Shown here: piece by piece, positions 44,936-52,083 of the stretch
Numbering within the stretch: the stretch's first letter is position 1
Layout of the letters: the number at the start of each line of letters is the position of its first letter
NCBI GenBank assembly: GCA_902609705.1
Contig: CACLSX010000004.1
Coordinates: forward strand, 1-52,083
Source: an uncultured Pelagibacteraceae bacterium
Lineage (GTDB): Bacteria > Pseudomonadota > Alphaproteobacteria > Pelagibacterales > Pelagibacteraceae
Length of the DNA stretch: 52,083 nucleotides
Reading direction: 5' to 3'
Notes under the pieces: generated by a model
Databases searched by the model: none
Told to the model about the DNA's origin: nothing
What the model saw: the letters and a program-made list of their open reading frames with translations, nothing else
Position numbers and translations under genes: made by a program

Positions 44936-45874
44936 ATGGCAACTAAAACCAAAGCTATTAAAATTTCTCAAAAACATCTCCTAGGTATTCAAGATTTATC
45001 AATAAATGATGTTAATTTAATTTTAAAGGAAGCTGAAAAATTTATTGAATTAAACAAAAGTAAAAATAAAAAATTAGATTTACTTAAGGGAAAAACACAA
45101 ATTAACCTTTTTTTTGAACCATCAACAAGAACACAAAGCTCATTTGAACTAGCAGGAAAAAGATTAGGTGCAGATGTTATGTCAATGAATATAACAAACT
45201 CAGCAATTAAAAAAGGTGAAACACTAATAGATACTGCAATGACATTAAACGCAATGCATCCTGATATAATAGTTATTAGACATCAAGATTCAGGAGCTTG
45301 TAATCTTTTATCTCAAAAAGTACATTGTGCTGTTTTAAATGCAGGTGATGGAAGGAGAGAGCACCCTACCCAAGCACTACTTGATGCATTAACTATATTG
45401 AATAGGAAAAAAAAAATTCAAGGATTAAAGGTTGCAATTTGTGGAGATATTCTACATTCAAGAGTAGCAAGATCTAATATTTACTTGCTAAACATGTTGG
45501 GTGCCGAAGTTAATATTGTAGCTCCTTCAAACCTTTTGCCAAAAGATATAGAAAAATTTGGAGTTAATATTTTTTCAAATATGAAGAAAGGTGTAAAAGA
45601 TTGCGACATAGTAATGATGCTTAGACTTCAAAATGAAAGAATGAGCAGTTCATTTTTATCATCTAATAGAGAGTATTATGAATACTATGGGCTAACACAG
45701 GATAAACTAGAACATGCAAAATCAGACTCGATAATAATGCATCCTGGTCCAATGAACCGCGGTATTGAAATTGATACAAAATTAGCTGATGACACTAATA
45801 TGAGTGTTGTAAAAGAACAAGTTGAATTAGGTGTTGCAATAAGAATGGCATGTTTAAAAATTTTTTGTGAATGA
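44936..45874 (+). CDS. pyrB: aspartate carbamoyltransferase catalytic subunit
   Basis: Second step of pyrimidine synthesis. The 312-residue protein from the ATG at 44936 (MATKTKAIK) has the carbamoyl-phosphate motif [32 protein letters not shown], and [17 protein letters not shown] at 44915 in frame is the alternative, adding seven residues. Its stop overlaps the pyrC ATG by four bases. No pyrI regulatory subunit is present, as is normal outside enterobacteria. Confidence 0.96.
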   Translation: MATKTKAIKISQKHLLGIQDLSINDVNLILKEAEKFIELNKSKNKKLDLLKGKTQINLFFEPSTRTQSSFELAGKRLGADVMSMNITNSAIKKGETLIDTAMTLNAMHPDIIVIRHQDSGACNLLSQKVHCAVLNAGDGRREHPTQALLDALTILNRKKKIQGLKVAICGDILHSRVARSNIYLLNMLGAEVNIVAPSNLLPKDIEKFGVNIFSNMKKGVKDCDIVMMLRLQNERMSSSFLSSNREYYEYYGLTQDKLEHAKSDSIIMHPGPMNRGIEIDTKLADDTNMSVVKEQVELGVAIRMACLKIFCE

Positions 45875-47160
45875 TGAAAAAAAAATACTTTATTAACGCA
45901 AATATAATTGATCCACATAACGACATAAGTGAAATAGGAGGATTAATTATAGGAGAAGATGGAAAAATTGAAGGAGTTGGCAAAAAGGTTAATAAAAACA
46001 ACATTCCAAGTAGACAAAAAGTTATTGATTTAAAGGAGAATTATATTTTCCCAGGTATAGTTGATATGAGGGTATTTGTAGGTGAACCAGGTTATGAATA
46101 TAAAGAAAATTTTAGAACTTTGAGTAACGCTGCATTATCTGGGGGTGTAACATCAGTTGTAACAATGCCTAATACAGATCCAATAATAGACAATGTTTCA
46201 ATAGTAGATTTTTTAAAAAGACGAGGCAGAGATAAATCAAAAATAAATATATTTCCTACAGCATCTCTAACAAAGGGTACAGAAGGTACAAATATGACAG
46301 AGTTTGGCCTTTTACAAAGTAAAGGGATAATAGCATTTACAGATGGAATTAGAACAATTCAGAATACAAGAGTTATGTCCAGAATAATGAATTCAGCAAA
46401 AGATTTGGGATCTTTAATAATGCAACATGCAGAAGATCAAGAATTAGCTGAAAATGGCATGATAAATGATGGAATAATTTCGACAAAACTTGGGTTACAA
46501 GGTATCCCAGAAATAGCAGAATTAGTTATTATAGAGAGAGATTTAACATTATTAGAAGAATTTAACTGTCGTTATCATATTTCTCAAATTTCATCAGGAA
46601 AAGCAGTTGATATTATTAAAGATAGAAAAGAAAAAGTAAGATTTTCCTGCGGGGTATCAATAAATAATTTATCTTTAAATGAAAATGACATTGGTGATTT
46701 TAGAACTTTTTTGAAATTGTCACCACCACTTAGAACCGAAGACGATAGATTAAGTTTAGTTCAAGGGTTAAATGATGGTACAATCGATGTTATAGTTTCA
46801 GATCATAAACCTGAAGATGAAGAGCAAAAAAGATTAACATTTGCTCAAGCTGCAACAGGGGCAACTGGTATAGAAACGCTATTATCCTTATCATTAGAAT
46901 TATATCACAATGGATCTGTAAAACTTGAAAAAATTATTGCTGCATTAACCTCAAATCCAGCAAAAATTTTGAAAATTAATAAAGGTAATTTATCTGTAGG
47001 TAATGATGCAGATTTCTGTATTGTGGATATAAATAAACCTTGGATAGTAAAGCAAGAAAATTTGGTTTCTAAATCGAAAAATACTTCAATTGAAAATAAA
47101 AGATTACAAGGAAAAGTAACCAATACATACGTAAAAGGACAAGAGCTTTACAATATTTAA
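45871..47160 (+). CDS. pyrC: dihydroorotase-like protein lacking the HxH metal motif
   Basis: Third pyrimidine step by family, 429 residues of an amidohydrolase fold. Much of the core is intact ([43 protein letters not shown] and [13 protein letters not shown]). However, the first metal motif, DxHxH in active dihydroorotases, reads [10 protein letters not shown] with Arg67 and Phe69 in place of both histidines. Related alphaproteobacterial proteins and the Pseudomonas PyrC-prime class show such loss, where the protein is a non-catalytic partner of PyrB. It is directly coupled to pyrB, which supports this. An active PyrC would then be needed elsewhere. Confidence 0.9.
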   Translation: MMKKKYFINANIIDPHNDISEIGGLIIGEDGKIEGVGKKVNKNNIPSRQKVIDLKENYIFPGIVDMRVFVGEPGYEYKENFRTLSNAALSGGVTSVVTMPNTDPIIDNVSIVDFLKRRGRDKSKINIFPTASLTKGTEGTNMTEFGLLQSKGIIAFTDGIRTIQNTRVMSRIMNSAKDLGSLIMQHAEDQELAENGMINDGIISTKLGLQGIPEIAELVIIERDLTLLEEFNCRYHISQISSGKAVDIIKDRKEKVRFSCGVSINNLSLNENDIGDFRTFLKLSPPLRTEDDRLSLVQGLNDGTIDVIVSDHKPEDEEQKRLTFAQAATGATGIETLLSLSLELYHNGSVKLEKIIAALTSNPAKILKINKGNLSVGNDADFCIVDINKPWIVKQENLVSKSKNTSIENKRLQGKVTNTYVKGQELYNI

Positions 47161-47733
47161 ATGGAAATTTTTATTTTATCACTTTTATCATATTTATTAG
47201 GTTCTATTCCTTTTGGTTTTTTATTAACAAAAATTTTTTTAAAAAAAGATATAAGAGAAACAGGATCGGGTAATATAGGCGCCACCAATGTTTTAAGAAC
47301 TGGTAATAAATTTTTAGGTTACTCAACTTTATTACTAGACATTTTAAAAGCGGTTTTGCCAATAATTTATGTTAAATTAAATTATACAGAATTTATTTAC
47401 ATTTGTTCATTATCTGTTTTTTTAGGACATGTTTTTCCAATATGGTTAAAATTTAAAGGTGGCAAAGGTGTTGCAACATATGTTGGAATGTTGATTATTT
47501 TAAATTATTTTTTGGGTATTGTTTTTGGTATTGTTTGGGTAATTACATATTTAATATCTAAATACTCATCATTAGGATCAATTCTTGGATCATTAAGTGT
47601 TCCTATTTTTATATTTTTTTATAGCAATGATAACATTATGTTTTACTTCATAATGTTTATTTTAATTTTTTACACTCATAGAGAAAACGTTAAACGCTTG
47701 ATAAATAAAGAAGAAACTAAGACAAAAATTTAA
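47161..47733 (+). CDS. plsY: acyl-phosphate:glycerol-3-phosphate acyltransferase
   Basis: Membrane enzyme transferring an acyl group from acyl-phosphate to glycerol-3-phosphate, the first step of phospholipid synthesis; PlsX (10882) supplies the donor. The 190-residue protein has several membrane helices and the three conserved loops LGSIPFGFLLTK, GSGNIGATNVLRTGNK and KGGKGVATYVG. The ATG follows the pyrC stop with no gap. In other alphaproteobacteria dprA commonly follows; here topA comes 40 bases on. Confidence 0.95.
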   Translation: MEIFILSLLSYLLGSIPFGFLLTKIFLKKDIRETGSGNIGATNVLRTGNKFLGYSTLLLDILKAVLPIIYVKLNYTEFIYICSLSVFLGHVFPIWLKFKGGKGVATYVGMLIILNYFLGIVFGIVWVITYLISKYSSLGSILGSLSVPIFIFFYSNDNIMFYFIMFILIFYTHRENVKRLINKEETKTKI

Positions 47734-47740
47734 TAATTTG

Positions 47741-47753
47741 ACAGTTTAACTGT
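47741..47753. repeat. short inverted repeat upstream of topA
   Basis: ACAGTTTAACTGT is a perfect inverted repeat with six-base arms about a single base. It lies in the 40-base gap between plsY and topA, with a TTGACA overlapping its left end (47738-47743) and a TTTT run just after. It could act as an operator or a very weak terminator; the arms are short enough to be chance in AT-rich DNA. Confidence 0.25.
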
Positions 47754-47773
47754 TTTAAGTACGTTCTCTAAAT

Positions 47774-50341
47774 ATGAATCTAGTAATCGTTGAAAGTCCA
47801 GCAAAAGCAAAAACAATTAATAAATATTTAGGATCAGATTATACGGTTCTTGCAAGCTATGGACATATAAGAGATCTGCCGTCGAAAAATGGTTCTGTTG
47901 ATCCTGAAAATAATTTTAAAATGATTTGGGAAGTAGACAGTTTTTCAAAAAAATATTTAAAAGAAATTACAGATAGTGCTAAAGATTCAAAAAAAATTAT
48001 TCTAGCTACTGACCCTGACAGAGAAGGTGAAGCAATAGCTTGGCATGTAAAAGAGTTTCTTGAAGAAAAAAAATTATTAAAAGATAAAGAAGTTGAAAGA
48101 GTTGTTTTCAACGAAATAACAAAAAAAGCAGTTACAAATGGAATAGATAATCCAAGAAAAATAGAGCCACATTTAGTTGATGCTTATATGGCAAGAAGAG
48201 CTCTAGATTATCTAGTGGGTTTTAATATCTCCCCTATTCTATGGACAAAATTACCAGGTTCTAAATCTGCTGGTCGAGTTCAGTCTGTAGCTCTAAGACT
48301 TTTAACCGAACGAGAACAGGAAATAGAAGTTTTTAAACCAAAAGAATTTTGGACTTTAAATATAATTTTTAAAAATAACAAAAATGAAAAAATAAATACA
48401 ACTATTTCACAATTAGATGGAAATAAGGTTGAAAAATTTTCATTTAAAAACAAACAAGATATTAATGACGCTTTATCGAAAATAAAAAATAAAAAATATA
48501 ACATAACAGATATTAGTTCAAAAACTTATAACAGAAATCCATCAGGACCTTTTACTACATCAACATTACAACAAACAGCATCGAGTAAACTTGGTTTTGG
48601 AGCGTCAAGGACAATGCAAATTGCTCAAAGACTATATCAAGGAATTGATATTGAAGGTGAAACCGTAGGATTAATTACTTATATGAGAACAGATGGAACT
48701 AATATTTCAAAAGATGCGATAGCATCTTTCAGAGATTTTATAATGCAGAATTATGGTGATAAATATTTACCAGAACAACCTCTAAATTATAGTGGCAAAA
48801 AAGCAAAAAATGCTCAAGAAGCTCACGAAGCTATACGTCCAACAGAAATAATTAGAAAACCAGAAGATATGAAAAAATACTTAAGTACTGATCAATATAA
48901 ACTTTATAATTTAATATGGTCTAGATCTTTATCATCACAAATGCAGTCAGCAAAATTTGATAGAAAAACTATTACAATCAACTCAGATGATGATAAAAAT
49001 ATATTCAAAGCTAGTGGTTCAACATTAAAATTTGATGGTTTCCTTAAACTGTATAAGATCGATGAAAATGATGATGACAATGAAAATATTTTGCCAGATG
49101 TTGAAAAAGGCGATGTAATGTTTGAAGATCATATTGATGAACAGCACTATACACAACCACCCCCTAGATATTCAGAGGCAAGTCTAGTTAAAAAATTAGA
49201 GGAGCTAGGAATTGGAAGACCATCTACTTATGCAAGTATTATTTCAGTAATAGCTAATAGAGGTTATGCTGACATAAATAATAAAAGATTTTTCCCAACT
49301 GATAGAGGGAAATTACTTTCTGCTTTTTTAGAAAAATTATTTACCAAATATGTTGATTATGATTTTACCGCAAAATTAGAAGATCAATTAGATGATATAA
49401 CATCAGGCAAAGAAAATTGGATAAAAGTTCTAGAAAACTTTTGGAAAGACTTTAATTCTAATGTTTCAGGTGTGAAAGAAAAAAGAACCAGGGAAGTATT
49501 AGACCTATTAAATGAAAGTCTTGGATCACTAATATTTGAGGTCGATAAGGATGGAAATATTGATAGAAAATGTAAGCTTTGTGAAACTGGTCAATTAAGT
49601 TTAAAAAATAGTTTTAGAGGTGGTGCTTTTATTGGTTGTTCAAATTATCCGGACTGCAAATTTACAAGACCACTATCAAAATCTAAAGCAGCACAACAAT
49701 TGACACTAGCAGAACCTAAATTCATTGGAAAAAATGATAAAGGTAAAGATATTTTTCTTAAAAATGGAAGATTTGGCCCATATTTGCAATTTGAAAAAGA
49801 AATCATAGAGGAAGATGAAAAAACTAAAAAGAAAAAAAGAAAATTAAAGAAAGAAGAAAATAATTTAAAAAATGTTTCTATCCCTAAAGGAATTGAGATT
49901 GAAAATATTGATTTAGAAAAGGCAAAATACTTATGCTCATTACCATTAAGTTTAGGTAAAAATCCTGAAAATGATAAGGATATTACTGTGAATGTTGGAA
50001 GATTTGGTCCTTACCTTAAATGTGAAAATAAATCTGCCAGACTAGAAAATGTGGACGAATTATTCACAATTGGATTAAATAGAGCTGTTACATTAATTGC
50101 TGAAGCTAAACCAGGAAGAATTTCATCATCAATGATAAAAGATTTAGGAGAACACCCTGAAGATAAAAAGCCAGTTAGAATCATGAAAGGTCAGTATGGT
50201 CCTTACATTAAATACAAATCATTAAATGCGACTATACCTGAAGAAAAAGACCCTGTTGAATTAACTATGGAAGAAGCATTAATTTTAATTGAGAAAAGAA
50301 AAGAATACGATAGAAATAAAAAGAAAAAGAAAAGCAAATAA
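47774..50341 (+). CDS. topA: DNA topoisomerase I
   Basis: Type IA enzyme relaxing negative supercoils, 855 residues. The Toprim domain begins NLVIVESPAKAKTINKYLG and includes DPDREGEAIAWH; the catalytic tyrosine is in GLITYMRTDGT. A single C4 zinc ribbon (CKLCETGQL to CSNYPDC) and three GRFGPYL-like C-terminal repeats (NGRFGPYLQFE, NVGRFGPYLKCE, KGQYGPYIKYK) follow, then a Lys-rich tail. This layout suits alphaproteobacteria. It overlaps the RidA-like gene by one base. Confidence 0.97.
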   Translation: MNLVIVESPAKAKTINKYLGSDYTVLASYGHIRDLPSKNGSVDPENNFKMIWEVDSFSKKYLKEITDSAKDSKKIILATDPDREGEAIAWHVKEFLEEKKLLKDKEVERVVFNEITKKAVTNGIDNPRKIEPHLVDAYMARRALDYLVGFNISPILWTKLPGSKSAGRVQSVALRLLTEREQEIEVFKPKEFWTLNIIFKNNKNEKINTTISQLDGNKVEKFSFKNKQDINDALSKIKNKKYNITDISSKTYNRNPSGPFTTSTLQQTASSKLGFGASRTMQIAQRLYQGIDIEGETVGLITYMRTDGTNISKDAIASFRDFIMQNYGDKYLPEQPLNYSGKKAKNAQEAHEAIRPTEIIRKPEDMKKYLSTDQYKLYNLIWSRSLSSQMQSAKFDRKTITINSDDDKNIFKASGSTLKFDGFLKLYKIDENDDDNENILPDVEKGDVMFEDHIDEQHYTQPPPRYSEASLVKKLEELGIGRPSTYASIISVIANRGYADINNKRFFPTDRGKLLSAFLEKLFTKYVDYDFTAKLEDQLDDITSGKENWIKVLENFWKDFNSNVSGVKEKRTREVLDLLNESLGSLIFEVDKDGNIDRKCKLCETGQLSLKNSFRGGAFIGCSNYPDCKFTRPLSKSKAAQQLTLAEPKFIGKNDKGKDIFLKNGRFGPYLQFEKEIIEEDEKTKKKKRKLKKEENNLKNVSIPKGIEIENIDLEKAKYLCSLPLSLGKNPENDKDITVNVGRFGPYLKCENKSARLENVDELFTIGLNRAVTLIAEAKPGRISSSMIKDLGEHPEDKKPVRIMKGQYGPYIKYKSLNATIPEEKDPVELTMEEALILIEKRKEYDRNKKKKKSK

Positions 50342-50802
50342 TGTCAGCAGATGAAAATTTAAAGAATTTAAATATAAAATTACCAAAAGCTAATGATCCT
50401 GTTGGATCATATGCTGCTACAAGAATATCTGGAAATTTACTATATATATCTGGTCAAATATCAATTGATGAGAATGGAAATTTAATTAAGGGAAAACTTG
50501 GAAAAGATTATAATACTGAACAAGGTTATGAGGCAGCTAAAAGATGTGCATTAAGTGTAATATCTCAAGCAAAGAAAGCATGCGGTAATGATTTATCCAA
50601 AATTAAATCATGTTTGAAACTCACAGGATATGTTAATTCTACTGATGATTTTACTGAACAACCAAAAGTCATAAATGGAGCCTCAGATCTAATAAAAAGT
50701 GTATTTGATGAAGCTGGTTCACATGCAAGAGCTGCTGTAAGTGCTAACAGCCTTCCATTGGGTGTTGCAGTTGAAGTTGATGTAATATTTGATCTTAATT
50801 AA
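50341..50802 (+). CDS. RidA/YjgF-family protein
   Basis: A 153-residue member of the RidA family of enamine/imine deaminases and related binders. The start DPVGSYAATRISGNLLYISGQI and the end HARAAVSANSLPLGVAVEVDVIF match, with the Arg in HARAAV at the family's substrate-binding position. At 153 residues it fits the longer YjgF-like branch rather than the 128-residue archetype. It might detoxify 2-aminoacrylate from serine metabolism, but its substrate is not settled. It follows topA and ends at the ugd stop. Confidence 0.85.
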   Translation: MSADENLKNLNIKLPKANDPVGSYAATRISGNLLYISGQISIDENGNLIKGKLGKDYNTEQGYEAAKRCALSVISQAKKACGNDLSKIKSCLKLTGYVNSTDDFTEQPKVINGASDLIKSVFDEAGSHARAAVSANSLPLGVAVEVDVIFDLN

Positions 50803-52083
50803 TTATCTACCAATACTAAAATAATTTATTTTATTTTTTTTCATTTCAGAAGTTGAATAAAGATTTCTCATATCAAAAACTTTAAAATTTCTTTTTTTGG
50901 TAATTTTTTTAAAGTTGAGTTGTTTAAATTCATTCCATTCTGTATGAATAATTATTAAATCTGCGCTTTTACAAGCATCTTTTACATTTTCAAAAAAATT
51001 TATATTTTTAGATTTAAATTCTTTTTTCTTACCTGTTGGTTCATAATAATTTATATATGCACCTTTTCTTGATAATGCTGGTATCATTTTTAATGAGGAA
51101 GATTCTCTCATATCATCAGTTCCTGGTTTAAAAGTAACACCCAAAAATGTAATATTTTTATTTTTAATTCTGTTATTCATTATTTTGCTAATTTTATTTA
51201 GTAATAAATTAGATCTTTTATCATTTGAATTAATTACTGATTTTACAACTGAAAGATTTGTTTTAAACATTCGACCAGTTGAAACAAGTGCCCTTGTATC
51301 CTTTGGAAAACATGATCCACCGTAGGCTGGGCCTGCACGTAGAAATCTACTTCCAATCCTTTCATCTAAACCCATGCCAATTGCAACTTCTTTAACGTCT
51401 GTGTTTGATTTTTCACATAAATTGGCTATTTCATTAATGAATGTAATTTTAGTGGCTAAAAATGCGTTTGATGCATATTTAATTAATTCAGCTGATCTTC
51501 TAGAAGTATGAAAATATCTGCCACCCTTCTTAATTAAAGGCAGATATAATTTTTTCATAATTTTATTTGCTTTGTTGCTACTTGTGCCTACTATAACTCT
51601 ATCTGGAAATTGAAAATCTCTAATTGCTTCGCCTTCTCTTAAAAATTCAGGATTTGATACAACATCAAACTTATTTTTATTTTTATTTGATTTTAAGATT
51701 TTTGTAATTTTATCACCTGTGGTAACTGGGACTGTAGATTTAGTAACTATTATTTTATACTTGCTTAGATTATATTTTATACTTTTGACAACATTAAATA
51801 CATACTTCAAATTAGCTTTATTATTTTTGGTAGGCGTTCCAACACAAATAAAGATGATATCTGACTTTTTTATTGAGCTAGAAATATTAGTTGAAAATAA
51901 AAGTCTTTTTTTTTTTAAATTTCTTTCAACCAATTCTTGAAGACCAGGCTCATAAATTGGTATTATTCCTCTATTTAATTTTTCTATAATTTCTTTATTA
52001 ATATCAACACATGTTACTTTATTACCTAAATCAGAAAAGCAAGCCCCACTAACTAATCCAACATAACCAGATCCTATAATACA
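50803..52083 (-). CDS. ugd: UDP-glucose 6-dehydrogenase (5' end beyond window)
   Basis: Oxidises UDP-glucose to UDP-glucuronate for surface polysaccharide synthesis. The gene runs off the right edge: upstream of the internal ATG at 51933 the frame stays open through GSGYVGLVSGACFSDLG, an NAD-binding motif that is the normal N terminus, so only a few residues are missing. The catalytic Cys lies in AGPAYGGSCFPKDTRAL, and VTKSTVPVTTGD, NPEFLREGEAI and GVTFKPGTDDMRESSSL are all conserved. It is convergent with the RidA-like gene with no gap. Confidence 0.94.
   Translation of the reverse strand, partial: CIIGSGYVGLVSGACFSDLGNKVTCVDINKEIIEKLNRGIIPIYEPGLQELVERNLKKKRLLFSTNISSSIKKSDIIFICVGTPTKNNKANLKYVFNVVKSIKYNLSKYKIIVTKSTVPVTTGDKITKILKSNKNKNKFDVVSNPEFLREGEAIRDFQFPDRVIVGTSSNKANKIMKKLYLPLIKKGGRYFHTSRRSAELIKYASNAFLATKITFINEIANLCEKSNTDVKEVAIGMGLDERIGSRFLRAGPAYGGSCFPKDTRALVSTGRMFKTNLSVVKSVINSNDKRSNLLLNKISKIMNNRIKNKNITFLGVTFKPGTDDMRESSSLKMIPALSRKGAYINYYEPTGKKKEFKSKNINFFENVKDACKSADLIIIHTEWNEFKQLNFKKITKKRNFKVFDMRNLYSTSEMKKNKINYFSIGR

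Noticed and set aside
1..52083. CRISPR arrays, insertion sequences, prophage or toxin-antitoxin systems
   Set aside because: No regular direct repeats, transposase, integrase or paired small toxin genes were found; nearly all DNA is accounted for by housekeeping genes.

Overview
The window looks like a chromosomal segment of a streamlined marine alphaproteobacterium of the SAR11 / Pelagibacterales type. The evidence is strong AT-richness (judged by eye, not computed), heavy Lys/Ile/Asn use, gaps of only a few bases between genes, many start/stop overlaps, alphaproteobacterial gene orders, and a four-subunit sarcosine oxidase of the kind SAR11 uses for glycine betaine and one-carbon catabolism. 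It holds about 60 protein genes and one tRNA. No insertion sequence, prophage, CRISPR array or clear pseudogene was seen, and no gene-free stretch exceeds about 155 bases.

Layout. 79-5269 (minus): two carriers (EamA, AEC), homoserine dehydrogenase, a small unknown lipoprotein, argC and rpsI-rplM. 5425-8690 (plus): metY, an alpha/beta hydrolase and an unusual SAM-methyltransferase-like protein. 8691-12549: ctaA, a chorismate mutase, rpmG, merR, ihfA, plsX, rpmF (a 59-residue gene at 11899-12078) and a cytochrome bc1 assembly chaperone, with bamE diverging from the chaperone. 13005-15104: hppA proton-pumping pyrophosphatase. 15187-22486 (minus): the riboflavin cluster nrdR-ribD-ribE-ribBX-ribH-nusB-thiL preceded by glyA, rpiB and a 2-oxoglutarate oxygenase. 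22557-30862: hemB, then a long minus-strand run dapA-smpB-folK-rsh-pyrE-pdxJ-acpS-lepB-rnc-recO. 30898-38339: a lytic transglycosylase, tRNA-Ser(GCU) and soxBDAG. 38313-44388 (minus): MATE exporter, trhO, an O-methyltransferase and gatCAB. 44438-50802 (plus): ruvX-pyrB-pyrC-plsY-topA and a RidA protein. 50803-52083 (minus): ugd, running off the right edge.

How the genes fit together. Sarcosine oxidase yields glycine and methylene-tetrahydrofolate, the two compounds serine hydroxymethyltransferase (glyA) interconverts with serine; folK feeds the folate pool, and hom and metY feed methionine. The rest is housekeeping: translation (rpsI, rplM, rpmF, rpmG, smpB, gatCAB), phospholipid synthesis (plsX, plsY, acpS), pyrimidine synthesis (pyrB, pyrC, pyrE), haem (hemB, ctaA) and (p)ppGpp signalling (rsh).

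The most informative oddities are streamlining scars: fabH, era, rpoZ and dprA are absent from positions where alphaproteobacteria usually carry them; Rsh lacks the region between its TGS and ACT domains; the second half of RibBA has lost its GTP-cyclohydrolase residues; PyrC lacks the first HxH metal motif; both zinc knuckles of NrdR are CxC rather than CxxC; and a nested palindrome sits between tRNA-Ser and the sox operon. I did not find an obviously new defence or mobile system. The best candidate for undescribed biology is the metY-hydrolase-methyltransferase cassette.
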